Positions 46,075-56,501 of a DNA stretch of 64,000 nucleotides are shown here, piece by piece. The position numbers and the translations under genes were made by a program. The stretch spans positions 1 through 64,000 of the forward strand of contig JAFEMH010001355.1 of assembly GCA_022495995.1 (NCBI GenBank), in the 5' to 3' direction. The notes below the pieces were generated by a model. The model was not told the origin of the DNA, made no database searches, and saw only the letters and a program-made list of their open reading frames with translations. The DNA comes from Adenophora triphylla var. japonica (lineage: Eukaryota; Streptophyta; Magnoliopsida; Asterales; Campanulaceae). Every line of letters starts with the position of its first letter. Positions within the stretch are counted from its first letter, which is position 1.

Positions 46075-47650
46075 ATGGTTAATCCATCTTCCAGCAGTCA
46101 GAGTCGGCTGCTTCCTATTTCCAATGCCCAAGGCAACCCTCCTCCAAGTGCGGAAGCTGTCAATTTGGAGATAATGTCCAACATGGCGGACATGATGAAG
46201 AAAATAGGCGATCGGTTGGATGATCAGGAGCGTACGAATACCATGATATTCAATGCCATTGATAGTCTGCGTAAAGGGAAGCAAGTGGAGACTCAAGTAT
46301 CCACTCCGTTTTCACCTTTACTTCCTAGATCTTTGTTTGGTGCAGGTACAGGACCGAGCCATGTTGGAGATATCCCGATGTCCAACACCTTGCCAATGAA
46401 AGCACGATTGTGACATCCATTCCAATTGAGCAACCAAGATTCGGCCTATCAGCTAGCCAATCCGTGCTATCATCTTGCTACACTTATGCTACACCCTCAG
46501 TGGGGCAAACAGGAAGTTTCTTTAATGCTTTCGATACTTTCGCACCTCAAGTTAATAATGCTCCTCTTTTCGCAGAGAACCAACTTGTTAAGGAAATGCA
46601 AACCATTAAGGAGTTGCTCCGAAGCGTGCCTGGAGTCAACTTGTCGTATCACCAAGTCTCTCCAACTTGCTACAACGAGTCTTGTTTTGTGCCAGCAATA
46701 GCCAGTGTGGAGATCCCGAAGAAATTCTCAGTCCCTCATATGAAGAAGTATGATGGGAGTACCGATCCAGCAGAGCACGTGTTGCTGTATCAGGAGTCAA
46801 TGGATATCATAAGTATCCCTCCTATGTTTAAAGAAGCATGTTTTTGCAGGGGCTTTGGCTCAACCTTGTCAGGACCGGCCTTAAAATGGCTAACAGGGCT
46901 TCCTCTAAACTCTATTTCATCTTATGCTCAACTTGTCAATATGTTCATTAATCAGTTTTCATGCAACAGGGCATTTGACAAGTTGACTAGTGATCTTTAT
47001 AGAATTGTGCAACAGCCTAACGAAAGTCTTAAAGAGTATTTGCACAGTTCAATAAAGAGGCAAGTGACTATACCCAACTTGGACGTGTCCACAAGAACGG
47101 AGGCATTCCGCATAGGCTTGAAGAAGAGCTCATTGTTTTACAACGAGTTGGTGATGACCCCGCTAAACAACTTGAAGAAATCAGTAACTGTGGCCTTGCC
47201 TTACATCCGATTGGAGAAAGATGGCTGGCAATGGGGAAATCAACCGGGAGGACTCCTACTCCTCTATTTGAACCCTCTCGACAGACGATCGGATTCCCAT
47301 CACCCTAAGTCCAACGGGCAAACCCCCTGTTAAAACCGAACCTTCTAGAATTCATGTTGTAGATGATGATCGTGAAGGTGATGATAATGATTATCCACAA
47401 ATTTTTGAATATTGCTTTTCGTGGACATTGCACGGGAATCTTGTGCGCCATGGGAAATCTTGGAGATAAAGCAAGATGGCCCAAGAAGAATGACCACCAA
47501 CAACTTGGAAGGACAAGTCCAAGTGGTGCGCGTTTCATGAAGATTTTGGGCACACCACCGAGAACTTTCGCCTTGAGGAAGGAGATTGCTCATTTATTGT
47601 CCAAGGGTCTTCTCAAGGATTTGTTGGGCAAGAAGAGGGTCGTGGAGTGA
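46075..47650 (+). pseudogene. gag: Element E gag
   Basis: ATG at 46075 (MVNPSSSSQSRLLPISNAQG) opens the frame, which stops at 46411 after a likely one-base slip. The next frame (46410-47333, 307 codons) holds the Gag core: FSVPHMKKYDGSTDPAEHVL, GSTLSGPALKWLTGLPLNSI, FINQFSCNRAFDKLTSDLYR and QQPNESLKEYLHSSIKRQV, the standard order for plant Ty3/gypsy Gag. The Cys/His end CAFHEDFGHTTEN is at about 47518-47560, and EIAHLLSKGLLKDLL closes it in another frame. Three slips break an otherwise well-kept gene. Confidence 0.85.
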
Positions 47651-47890
47651 ATCCAAAGAACCTGGTTCGTAGGAGCAATCTAGGCCCGAGAAAGTTGCAC
47701 CCTCCGGCCACCAAGGTAGTGAATGTTATCTCAAAGTGGGTCTCATATTTGCGGCACAACTTACTCTGCCGCTAAGCGTCATGCCAAAAGCTCTAAGGAA
47801 GATCAATCAGAATTGCCTTCAAGGCGTCGTGACTTCACCGATGGTCATGTTATTTCCTTTGAAGATGAAGATAAGGACAACACGTTGGAC
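47651..47890 (+). other. Element E link between gag and protease
   Basis: Basic linker, readable as NPKNLVRRSNLGPRKLHPPA and, in another frame, DEDKDNTLDPHHDGLVV. It is probably a disordered part of the polyprotein, with two frame changes. Confidence 0.5.
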
Positions 47891-48350
47891 CCTCATCATG
47901 ATGGTCTAGTTGTTCGTGCGCGGATTGCTAATTGTGTGGTCAAGCGGATTCTCGATCGATGGTGGCGGCTCGGTCAACATCATCTTCACCCATGCTCTTG
48001 AAGATATGGGCATCCTCTCGTCCGAAGTAGTGAAGAACTCATCCGTACTGGTAGGGTTCAGTGGTGAGGTAAAGCAAACGGTCGGAGAGATCAAGTTGCC
48101 CATCTACCTAGAAGGTATGAATTCCATGGAGAGGTTTTGTGTGATTGAATGCTCTTCCTCGTACAATGTTATATTGGGAAGGCCTTGGATCCACAACATG
48201 AAGGCCGTGCCATCGACTTACCATCAATGCGTCAAGTTTCCAACACCTTGGGGTGTTGCCAAGTTGAAGGAAACCAAAGAAGTCTCTAAGGAGTGTTACA
48301 AGATCAACATGAAAGCAAGCTCGACCCCTGAGCATAGCAATTAAAGAAAA
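47880..48350 (+). pseudogene. Element E aspartic protease
   Basis: DGLVVRARIANCVVKRILD (47902-47958) leads to the active-site run IDGGGSVNIIFTHALEDMGI (47958-48015) across a one-base slip. VGFSGEVKQTVGEIKLPIYL, YNVILGRPWIHNMKAVPSTY (48160-48222) and HQCVKFPTPWG follow. These are the three blocks of plant Ty3/gypsy protease, with D-G-G instead of D-T/S-G. The frame ends at TAA 48342-48344; the missing T in AATTAAAG looks like the cause, since the next frame continues with KKKAQ-like sequence. Confidence 0.75.
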
Positions 48351-49330
48351 AGGCCCAGGACATTCTTGAAGCGGTGGAGCACGATACAAAAAGCGTTCCT
48401 GTTGATGCATCAAATCCTGAGGCCCAAGTGCAAGTTGGGATAGACCTACCGTCCGAAATCGAAGAGGAGTTGATCGAGTTCCTGAAAAGCCAGAAATGCT
48501 GTTTCGCTTGGAAACATGAGGACATGACAGGGATAAGCAAGGATATTATTACTCACAAGTTGAACATCGATCCGACCATCCGTCCTGTCCGTCAAAAAAG
48601 AAGGAAGTTCGCCCAGGAGCGGAACCAGATCATAAAAGATGAAGTTGAGAGGCTTCTAAAGTCCAAGATGATCAGAGAAGTTCAGTACCCAAGGTGGTTG
48701 GCTAACGTTGTAGTGGTGGAGAAGAAGAATGGCAAGTGGCGAGTATGCGTGGACTTCACCGACTTGAACAAGGCCTGCCCAAAGGATCCTTTCCCTCTCC
48801 CTCGTATTGATTCTCTAGTTGATGAGACAGCCGGCCACGATATCTTGACATTCATGGATGCATCTTCCGTATATCAACAAATTCAAATGGAGCCTTCAGA
48901 CCAAGAAGATACAGCGTTCATGACTCCAGAAGGTATATATTGTTATATTTCTATGCCCTTTGGTCTTAAAAATGCAGGGGCAACCTATCAAAGGTTAGTG
49001 AACAAAATGTTCAAAGACCAACTTGGCAAGACGATGGAGGTCTACATAGACGACATGGTGGTCAAATCCAAGCACATTGAGGATCATGTGGAGCACCTTG
49101 CTGAGGCATTCAACATCTTGAAGGCCTTCAACATGAAGCTCAATCCGGCGAAGTGCAACTTCGGTGTTAAGAGCAGGCAAATTCTTGGGATATATGGTAA
49201 CCAAGAGGGGAATCGAAGCAAGTCCCGAACAAATCAAAGCCATTCTCAACTTGGAATCCCCTAAAAACATCAAGGACGTACAAAGGTTAACAGGTAGAGT
49301 AGCAGCTTTGAATAGATTTATATCCAAATC
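48351..49330 (+). pseudogene. pol: Element E reverse transcriptase
   Basis: The frame 48374-49264 is 296 codons. In order: the linker VQVGIDLPSEIEEELIEFL; CCFAWKHEDMTGISKDIITH; ERNQIIKDEVERLLKSKMIR; WRVCVDFTDLNKACPKDPFP; MDASSVYQQIQMEPSDQEDT; CYISMPFGLKNAGATYQRLV; and the catalytic EVYIDDMVVKSKHIEDHVEH (Y-I-D-D). It closes with MKLNPAKCNFGV. One extra G in GGG at about 49190 shifts the frame, and 49164-49330 continues GYMVTKRGIEASPEQIKAIL. Otherwise it is full-length. Confidence 0.9.
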
Positions 49331-50250
49331 ATCTGATAAATGCAGGTTATTCTACGAAGTGTTAAGAAAAAACAAACTTTTTCAATGGACTGACCAACAC
49401 GAGGCCGCCTTCAAACAACTTAAAGAATACTTGATGATGTCACCCCTACTTGCCAAACCCGAACATGGTGAGCATCTTTATTTATACTTAGTTGTATCTG
49501 AAAATGCTGTTAGTGCAGTATTGGTGAAGGAAACCCAGGGTGAACAGCATCCTGTTTACTATGTAAGCAAGTCTTTATTGGATGCTGAAACAAGGTACTC
49601 TCATCTTGAAAAATTAATATTAGCCTTAACTACTGCTGCCACCAAATTACGTCATTATTTTGAAACACATTCCATAACTGTTAGAACTAATTATCCTATA
49701 AGAAATGTGTTGAGAACGCCAGAGATGTCGGGCGGAGTTGGCAGTGGTCGGTCAAGTTGAGCACGTATGACATTTCGTATGAGCCAAGAACGACCATCAA
49801 ATCGCAGCCCTAGCCGATTTCGTAGCCGACTTCACCCAAGTTTGCACTTCGAGGTAGAACCGGAAGTGCAACAACTTGAAGGTAAAACTGCTCCTAGATT
49901 TTGGACATCAGATACCGATGGAGCTTCAAATTCCAAAGGGATTGGGTTGGGAATAGTCCTAAAGTCCCCTCAAGGTGATATCATACCTCAAGCCGTATCT
50001 TGTGAATTCAAGCAACGAATAATGAAGCCGAGTATGAAGCCCTAATCATGGGTTTAACTACGGCTTTGAGTTTGAATATTACACATTTAAATGTATTTGT
50101 TGATTCTCAATTGCTAGCTAACCACTTTAATGGCGCTTATATGGCGAAGCATTCCAAGATGACTTTGTACCTCCAACATGTTAAGGCTTTAGCTTCGAGA
50201 TTTCGTCATTCTCTTTGGAATAGGTCCCTAGAGAAGAAAACGTAGAAGCG
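49331..50250 (+). pseudogene. pol: Element E RNase H pair
   Basis: The RT-linked domain (49330-49760) reads SSDKCRLFYEVLRKNKLFQW, LYLYLVVSENAVSAVLVKET, PVYYVSKSLLDAETRYSHLE. After a break the archaeal-type domain starts at about 49905 with FWTSDTDGASNSKGIGLGIV, then an NEAEYEALIMGL-like join across 50040 and NITHLNVFVDSQLLANHFNG (50075-50132). Acidic catalytic positions in TDGAS, EYEA and VDSQ are readable. Frame changes at about 49757 and 50040. Confidence 0.82.
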
Positions 50251-51609
50251 TACGCCTTGGCTAACTTGGGTTCAACTTGCAAATCAATGTTGCATTCTAG
50301 TATACCCATTATTTATGTTAAGTACCCAAATAGACCAAGTTGAGGAAATTCAAGTGGTTACACCATCTACCGGGGCACAAGATGCTAAACCTTCTTGGAC
50401 CCAACCTCGTAATTGAGTTTCTTCAACTTGGAACTATTCCCCCGATGTTAAGAATGTTAGATCTTTTAAGATTTGTATTTTGACTTTCGTTTTGATAGAT
50501 AATGTCTTTGTTTAAGAAGTCTTTTGCGGGACACTACTTGAGATGTGTCGATAACGATCAAGTTGAAGTGGTGCTTAAAGAAATCCATGAAGGAATATGT
50601 GGGAACCATTGAGGAAAGGCATTAGCATCCAAGGCCCTCAAGACGGGATACTATTGGCCAACCATGTGTCGGGATGCCATGAGCTACGTACGTAAGTGTG
50701 ATGCCCGCCAAAGACATAGCAACATCTTGCATCAACTCCGCCGAACCTCTACATCCTATAGTCTCATCTTGGCCTTTCATGCAATGGGGCATGGATATCG
50801 TAGGCAAGTTGCCCAAAGCTCCAGGAGGCAAAGTATTCATGTTGGCTCTAACCGATTATTTCTCGAAATGGATCGAGGCGTGCTTACGTACAAGTGAGAG
50901 ACAAAGAGGTAATTTCATTTTTAAAGAAAAATATCATTAGCAGGTTTGGTGTACCATCAGAGATTATATGTGACAACGGGTCACGGTTCATAAGTAAAAA
51001 GACCAAGGATTTTTGTGCTCGCTGGGGCATCAAGTTAATCATGTCCACACTGTCCACCCTCAAGCCAATGGCCAAGCCGAGTCAAGCAACAAGTTGATCA
51101 TCAACAACTTGAAAAAGCGTCTAGATCAAAAGAAGGGAAAGTGGGTTGAAGAATTACCACTTGTGCTATGGGCGAGATAGAACTACTTCTAAAGGAGCCA
51201 CAGTAGAACTCCCTATTCTTTAGTATTTGGAGCTGAAGCTGTGATTCCAGTTGAAGCGACAGTCCCCACAGCAAGGTATGGCTTATTGACTCAAGATGAA
51301 AATAACCTCTTGCTAACTCAAGATTTAGATACAATTGATGAGATCAGGGATTTAGCCAAGATAAGGATGGCAGCTTATCAGCAGCGAATTGCTAGGTCTT
51401 ACAACAAGAATGTCAGAGTTAGAAGGTTCCAGGTTGGTGATTTAGTTTTAAGAAAAGTATTTCAAAATACAAGAGAATTGAATGCGAGTAAGCCGGCTCC
51501 CAAGTGGGAAGGCCCATATCTCATCGATGCCGAAGGTGCAAAGGTGCATACTGGTTGTCAACCCCGAGCGGAGACAGAATCCCTAGAAGTTGGAACGCTA
51601 TCCACTTGA
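50251..51609 (+). pseudogene. pol: Element E integrase
   Basis: The zinc-binding part near 50570-50720 (HEGICGNH, then [20 protein letters not shown]). The catalytic core: [20 protein letters not shown] and [13 protein letters not shown] (50779-50880) with the first Asp; FGVPSEIICDNGSRFISKKT (50944-51003) with the second; the Glu near 51075 lies in a broken stretch. The C-terminal frame 51241-51609 reads ARYGLLTQDENNLLLTQDLD, MAAYQQRIARSYNKNVRVRR, FQVGDLVLRKVFQNTRELNA. There are several breaks, some of one base. A non-coding AT-rich bit lies at 50285-50500. Confidence 0.82.
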
Positions 51610-51813
51610 AACTTTATTTCATGTAAGTCCGGTTATTTATAATTAGACTCCACAGGTACGGTTTAAATTTATGTCGAGTTCAATTACGCATTTCAATTTT
51701 TTACTCTTATTAAAACATTACTGACTTGAGCGTCGGAGGGGCGTTAGCTATGCTGACGCCCAACCCTAACATGAATTTGTTTTGCGAGGTGCAACTCGAG
51801 CAAACGGAGTAGG
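51610..51813 (+). other. Element E post-pol sequence with GC-rich hairpin
   Basis: The end of integrase is followed by untranslated sequence. At 51739-51762, GGGCGTTAGC and GCTGACGCCC form a ten-pair hairpin (one G-U) around TAT. The preceding GACTTGAGCGTCGGAGG is a phrase common after pol in plant Ty3/gypsy elements (from memory). Confidence 0.55.
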
Positions 51814-52093
51814 CTCAACATGTTGACACGCCAGTACGGCTGATACTTGTTGAGACCTAAGCTGGAACAGGACAAACATGTTGACACGCCGCAGACGGCC
51901 GATACATGTTTGAGCCTCGAGGAGGACAAAGGTCAAGCATGTTGACACGCCAAGATTTGGCTGATACATGTTTGAACTCGAAGAAGAAAATTTCAACATG
52001 TTGACACGCCAAGACGGGCCGATACATGTTGGAATTCTAGTGGAGAGGGATAGAACTTGTTGACACGCCAGGACGGCTGATACTTGTTCTATC
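51814..52093 (+). repeat. Five tandem hairpins with covarying stems in element E
   Basis: Units at about 51814-51854, 51873-51912, 51933-51975, 51989-52036 and 52049-52093. Each keeps TTGACACGCC, a loop of five to seven bases, then GGCYGATAC. The inner GCC/GGC can pair. The outer arms differ between units but remain complementary within each: CTCAACATGT with ACTTGTTGAG; CAAACATGT with ACATGTTTG; TCAAGCATGT with ACATGTTTGA (one G-U); AATTTCAACATGT with ACATGTTGGAATT (one U-G); GATAGAAC with GTTCTATC. Spacer sequences are unrelated. Confidence 0.88.
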
Positions 52094-52574
52094 TCTTCAA
52101 ACGAATTACCTCTGATCAAAGGTACTTATGGTTAAAAGATATTCATCTTTTCTTACGAATTAAGGTTTTGACACCTTCGCCTGGGCGCACGTTTTCACAC
52201 TTCTTCAAGTTGTGAACTATTGGTTGTAACATTTTCATGTTACCTTCGGTTTATAACATTTACATGTTATCTAAAGAACAAACAAGCGTCTCTCAGAGAC
52301 ATAAGATACTTTTCTAAAAAACCATTAAGTGTTTTTCAAAAGATTTTTTTTGCAAACTATAGGACGAGTTGGATAAGCCAACAAGTCCCTAAAAACCTAA
52401 AAAGCTTGGAGTACTAGACCAACCTAGTACCCCCAAATAAATTGTCTCGGATCTTATGAGCCATTACAAACTAAAAAACCTTGTTTTGGGGGACACTCCC
52501 CCCATTTGTTGTACCAACAGAGGTACACAAAAATTGTTTTTATCCAAAAATACCCAAAAGTTTTAAAATGTTTT
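52094..52574 (+). other. Element E spacer between hairpins and opposite-strand gene
   Basis: AT-rich non-coding sequence that probably serves as the 3' end of both the forward transcript and the leftward gene. No frame of interest. Confidence 0.5.
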
Positions 52575-54363
52575 TCAAACTTCTTGGCCTGCTGCCGCCA
52601 GTGTTGTCTTCTCCCCTTGATCATTTGGAGTACCTACTATGGTGTTCAGATCCTTGTGAGCATCATCAACTAGGGCTTCCAGGGCCGCGGAATTCACTTC
52701 TTCTGCATTCGCTGGCTCCCCAATATGGTCCTCCAAAACTTTTCTCTCGTCCTCCAGGTTCCAAGTTGTGGCTTGCCCATTTTTATATTCTTCAATCATC
52801 TGAATTCGAGCCTCTAACAAAGTCTTGGTGGCATGAAATTTAAAGTTTCCCTCCGCAGCCGCAAGTTCTTTCATGTGAGCCTTGTTCTCAGCCCTGATGG
52901 CTCCCACTTCTTTTTCTAAACGTTCAAAATCCCTCCTCAAATCTTCCATTTCACCAGCATGCTTGTTTACTTCCTTCTTCCATTTCTCCACTTCCTTGGC
53001 ATTTTTTGTGGCCTCCTTCTTTGATTCTGCAGCTTCATGACTGAGCCTTGCCGCCTTGATCTTCAATGCATCAATGTGGGCCACAATAGGGATCATAATT
53101 TCCTGCATGAAAGAAAACATCAATATTCTATCAAATTTCTTGGAAAAATTCAAAAGTCCCTTCATCTTTACCTTTTCAACAGCAGCTCTAATCTTTTCAC
53201 CTAATTTCCCCATATCCATGTCACCATTCGTATCTGTGGCTTCAGCATCCACTAGCTTTCTCTTCTTCGCATCCCCCTTCTTCTTGGATGCAATTATATC
53301 GGAGCTAGCCACAACAGACACGGGAGTAGGAGGCTTACTGTCTTGCCTTGCTAAACTCTTTGCTCTAGCCGCAGCGAGTAGGCCAGCAGCACTAACGGTG
53401 TCCTTAGAGAGGGTGGCTGCAAAAGGTTGAAAAGTAAGAACAAAATAAAGGAATTAGAACAAGTTGGAGATAGGCAAAGATTTCAGGTATTTAATTAACC
53501 TGTGGACATTGGGGTAGGCTCAGATAAAGTTTCTTCAAGATTTGTTTCTTGGGCTTCTTCAGGACCAACTTCCTCGTCTTGATCTGCAACAAATTAAACT
53601 GGTAGTACCTTAAAAGTTCTCACTAATAGGTCCAAATCATAAATCTTGCTCACATTCTCCTCCGTGTTGTCCTTAAAAGGGAAAAGCACATCCGATTTCG
53701 CAAATAAGCCAAAGAAAAAATTGGAGAATTAGTTACATGATTAAGGAGAAATTAGAATTAGAAAAAATTGCCTATACTACCTTGGGACCTCCATTTGAAG
53801 TTGGCACCCTCATCCTTCACCAGGGTGCTCTTCTTGGCGAAAAAGAATTTGTTCTTCCACCCTCTATCAGCGGTATCAACATTGTCATTTAGAAAGGACA
53901 TCCTACCAGTTCTAACCCTAAAGCCATACCTCCCTAAACCAAAACTCCTAATTTCATTTGTGAAAGCGAATTCCTCTAAACCTATTTCCAACTCTGTTTC
54001 TGCATTTAACCTTACGAGGGTTTGTAGGCTTCTCCAACCTTGGGGCATAAGTTGGGCATAGTTAAGTTTGGTAGCAGCAAAGAACTTGGTGATTAAGATC
54101 GGGAAAGGGAATTTCAAACCAATGGTGAAGGGGTATTCGGGGAAACATACCCATTCGGGGGAATAACATTCTGGGGTTAGGTCAAGGTGGGTAAAAAACT
54201 CAGTTTCATATGCCATGGCATGATTCTTCTTGATGATTTCTAAATTAGTAGCAGGGATTCTACACTTCTCCTTTTCAGGGTTCTTCAGCATGTTTTGGGT
54301 GAGAAAACCCGCGGGCAAACCCTCTCCACTCTCGATTAAAGTTACCACCTTTCTCTTCCCCAT
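52575..54363 (-). CDS. Element E opposite-strand gene, gypsy-type transposon family, spliced
   Basis: ATG at 54363 (MGKRKVVTLIESGEGLPAGF). The first exon runs to about 53781 (donor AAG/GTAGTA) and contains YPFTIGLKFPFPILITKFFA then TKLNYAQLMPQGWRSLQTLV, the pattern of the family called putative gypsy type transposon (Transposase_28, named from memory). Short exons follow near 53700-53610 and 53583-53503 (DQDEEVGPEEAQETNLEETL), then the long last exon 53420-52575. That exon has a Lys-rich stretch and a coiled coil (ATKNAKEVEKWKKEVNKHAG, DFERLEKEVGAIRAENKAHM), with the stop near 52575. Splice sites inside are approximate, and the second acceptor is not clean. Unlike its neighbours in gag-pol, the exons are long and open. 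The function is unknown. Confidence 0.6.
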
Positions 54364-54533
54364 TTTTCAAGCTTAGAACAAGAAATCAAAGATGGAATTG
54401 AAAAGGAAACAAGTAACTCACCAGAAAGTTCTATTTTGGTTCCCTCTCCGGTCGTCTTCCTTGGGTCTCCCTAGAAAACCTTCGTTGAAATTACTGTTCT
54501 GATTTGGTGAAAGGGAGAGTTAGAAAAGGAGTG

Positions 54534-54541
54534 TATTTATT
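54534..54541 (-). promoter_or_regulatory. TATA-like box for element E opposite-strand gene
   Basis: On the minus strand AATAAATA lies about 170 bases before the ATG at 54363, followed by CACTCC. It is placed properly for a core promoter, but AT-rich sequence nearby makes chance matches possible. Confidence 0.45.
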
Positions 54542-54783
54542 TGTGGGGAACTTAAAAGCGGTTGGACTTTAAAACCAACACAACTTTTTGCTTTGGAAAA
54601 CCACTCAAACTGTCCTATCACGTCTCTTTCCATTTTAAAAACCACCGTTTTCTCACACACCTTTGACAAGCTTTTAAAATTCCTATGTCCCTTTTTTCTC
54701 TCTTAAAAACCGTCATCTTTTTTCCTTATTTGGCAAACTTTTTGAATTCTTTTGTCTCTTCCTATTCCTCATTTTTAAAATTC

Positions 54784-54800
54784 AAAAAGTTTGGGGGCAA
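54784..54800 (+). other. Element E polypurine tract
   Basis: AAAAAGTTTGGGGGCAA directly precedes the 3' LTR start TGTTGGG. A GTTTGGGGGC-type tract is typical of plant Tat/Athila-like elements and primes plus-strand DNA synthesis. Confidence 0.8.
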
Positions 54801-54801
54801 T

Positions 54802-55401
54802 TGTTGGGCCCTACATTTTTCGGTCAACATGTTTACAACTTACACTTAACAACTTGGTACTAACAACTTGAATTGTTCCATTTACCACTTGGTTTCCTAC
54901 AGGTTGGGACCAGTAACGCTATTCCTATTTTATAGGGATCGTGCCAAAGAAAGCGAAGACCAGGTCAACCACGTTTCTTCAGCAAACAAATCACTATCTC
55001 CTCCTCAAACGAACGAGTACGGATATATCTCCAAGGATCAACCCTAATTCCGAGTTTATAGGCCCATAATCCTCTTTTTTGTTAATTAGTTTTATTTTTG
55101 AGGTATAAAAGGGGAACACACACTGTATTTTCACACACGTTCCTCACTAGCTTAAGCTCACTTTTTCATACGCTCTTAGCATTGTAATCTCAAGAGAATT
55201 CTTAGTAAACTTTCGGTCAAGGCAGGAGCCATATCCTCCCGGGGTTTTGTGCCGGAGAACAAGTTGTTCAAGGGCTTTCCCTAGTCAACAAACATCTTGT
55301 GTCCATTTCTATTCAACTTGATAGTCATTGTACCTAGATTCATATCACTTTAGTCACTTTTCCCATCATAAAAATATAATTGTTGAAATTTGACCAAAAC
55401 A
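54802..55401 (+). repeat. Element E 3' LTR
   Basis: 600 bases, six base differences from the 5' LTR (for example GATTTCC/GGTTTCC, CTCCC/CTCAC, GTGATGGA/GTGCCGGA). Followed by TCTCT, the target duplication, and by the rest of B's LTR. Confidence 0.93.
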
Positions 55402-55406
55402 TCTCT

Positions 55407-55496
55407 CAAATGGTTTTTCTATGTTTCCAATCAAATAATATAGGTGGCGACTCATAAAAATAAAAAGAACCAGAATTTCTTTCCCACAACGCTACA
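55407..55496 (+). repeat. Element B 5' LTR, last part
   Basis: Continues B's LTR after element E (CAAATGGTTTTTCTATGTTT, equal to the reversed 38640-38660 of C), ending AACGCTACA. It contains TGGCGACTC at 55445-55453, a second primer-site-like run 45 bases before the true one. Confidence 0.85.
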
Positions 55497-55497
55497 G

Positions 55498-55515
55498 TGG
55501 CGACTCTGCTGGGGA
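55498..55515 (+). other. Element B primer binding site
   Basis: TGGCGACTCTGCTGGGGA follows the LTR end by one base. It equals the complement of the tRNA-Arg 3' end (TGGCGACTCCGCTGGGGA) with one change, T for C. Confidence 0.82.
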
Positions 55516-55610
55516 CTGAAAATTAAGAGGCTTAAACTTGCGTCAAAATTAAAAGAGAGATTTTTCAATCTATTTTGTAAAATTCGATTTTTTTCTGTTC
55601 TCAGATAGGA

Positions 55611-55646
55611 GATATCTCGCACGAGATATCATTATCTCGCGCGAGA
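55611..55646 (+). repeat. Element B leader CG palindrome pair
   Basis: GATATCTCGCACGAGATATC (55611-55630, one central mismatch) and ATCTCGCGCGAGAT (55633-55646, perfect). The outer pair is A-T where element C has G-C. Confidence 0.85.
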
Positions 55647-55747
55647 TAGGGCTTCCAGTCTGGTTGTTTTTTGGTTTCTCCTGTTTCGCTCGTAATTCAA
55701 GACGAGAGCCGAACATGCAAGGGGGATCCCGGAATTCATTATCTGCA

Positions 55748-55788
55748 GAGTTCCTGCATCTTAAGGCCTCCCTTAAGGTGTAGAACTC
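55748..55788 (+). repeat. Element B leader hairpin
   Basis: GAGTTC and GAACTC form the outer stem; CATCTTAAGG and CCTTAAGGTG form the inner stem with loop CCTC. Relative to element C, one A-U becomes G-U, so pairing is kept. Confidence 0.8.
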
Positions 55789-56333
55789 GGACCTTTATTT
55801 TCCTTAAATAATTGATTATTATTTATGAACTGCGTGTGATTGGGTTTTATTTTAATTAAAGTCCGGTCCATTGGGGATTCGGGAGTTGTAAATTAAATTA
55901 TTTATCTCTCTTTATCTCTCTTTATGTGGAACTACGACGGCCTGAGTCTTCCTAGATTGGGAGAAACGTAGGCAACCACTTGGTGCGGCCACTATCTGTT
56001 TTCTCTTTTGACTTTCAAAAAAAATAAAACTTTCTATTTTACTCTATCACATAGATTGACTATCACACACACGCACATCATACTATAAGCTGTCATTGCC
56101 GCATACCCTCTATAAACCCGGGACCCACACTAAGGACGGATGACGGTAACCACCTAGTCGCCGGTCTCTCCGAAGTTGGACAATCCCACTCCGCGTATTC
56201 AATCCACTTAGATTGTCATATCGCGGGAGCCTAGCCTTCCGGCCACTGCATCGCCACATTCTCATGTAGATTGACTTTTTAGGATCACTCCGTGACCGGT
56301 CGGTTTTGACTCGGTGATCTTTTCTTGTTTTTG

Positions 56334-56501
56334 ATCAAAACAAAGCCATGTAAAATTGACAATAAGAAAGGATTTGGAAAAAGTCCCTTCGGAAAAAGTC
56401 CATTCGGAAAAAGTCCCTTCGGAAAAAGTCCCTTTCGGATGTCCCTTCAAGAAAAATGTGCATATAATCCTTCAAAAAACAATCTTACATGGCTTTGTTT
56501 T
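56334..56501 (+). repeat. Element B long-range inverted repeat enclosing short tandem repeats
   Basis: CAAAACAAAGCCATGTAA (56336-56353) pairs with TTACATGGCTTTGTTTT (56485-56501). Between them are four copies of a 17-18-base unit containing TTCGGAAAAAGTCCC (56385-56440). In C the arms are AAAATAAAGCCATGT and ACATGGCTTTATTTT, a matching change on both sides. Confidence 0.8.

Larger units (their letters stand above)
45433..55401 (+). mobile_element. Element E, complete Tat-type Ty3/gypsy retrotransposon
   Basis: 9969 bases between TCTCT copies (45428-45432 and 55402-55406), inserted in B's 5' LTR. Its 600-base LTRs (45433-46032 and 54802-55401) begin TGTTGGGCCC and end CCAAAACA. It has a primer site, gag, protease, RT, RNase H pair and integrase on the plus strand, a hairpin array, and an opposite-strand gene before the polypurine tract. 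I count six base differences between the LTRs, so the insertion is recent. The domain content, with archaeal-type RNase H and an opposite-strand gene, places it in the Tat lineage. Confidence 0.93.

Noticed and set aside
51814..52093. Hammerhead ribozymes
   Set aside because: The core CTGATGA and GAAA boxes are absent; GGCYGATAC only partly resembles the first.
51766..52119. 117-codon minus-strand frame with repeated VSAVLACQ
   Set aside because: The protein repeat follows from the five hairpin units; no start context or relatives, and the arms vary in ways that keep pairing rather than protein.
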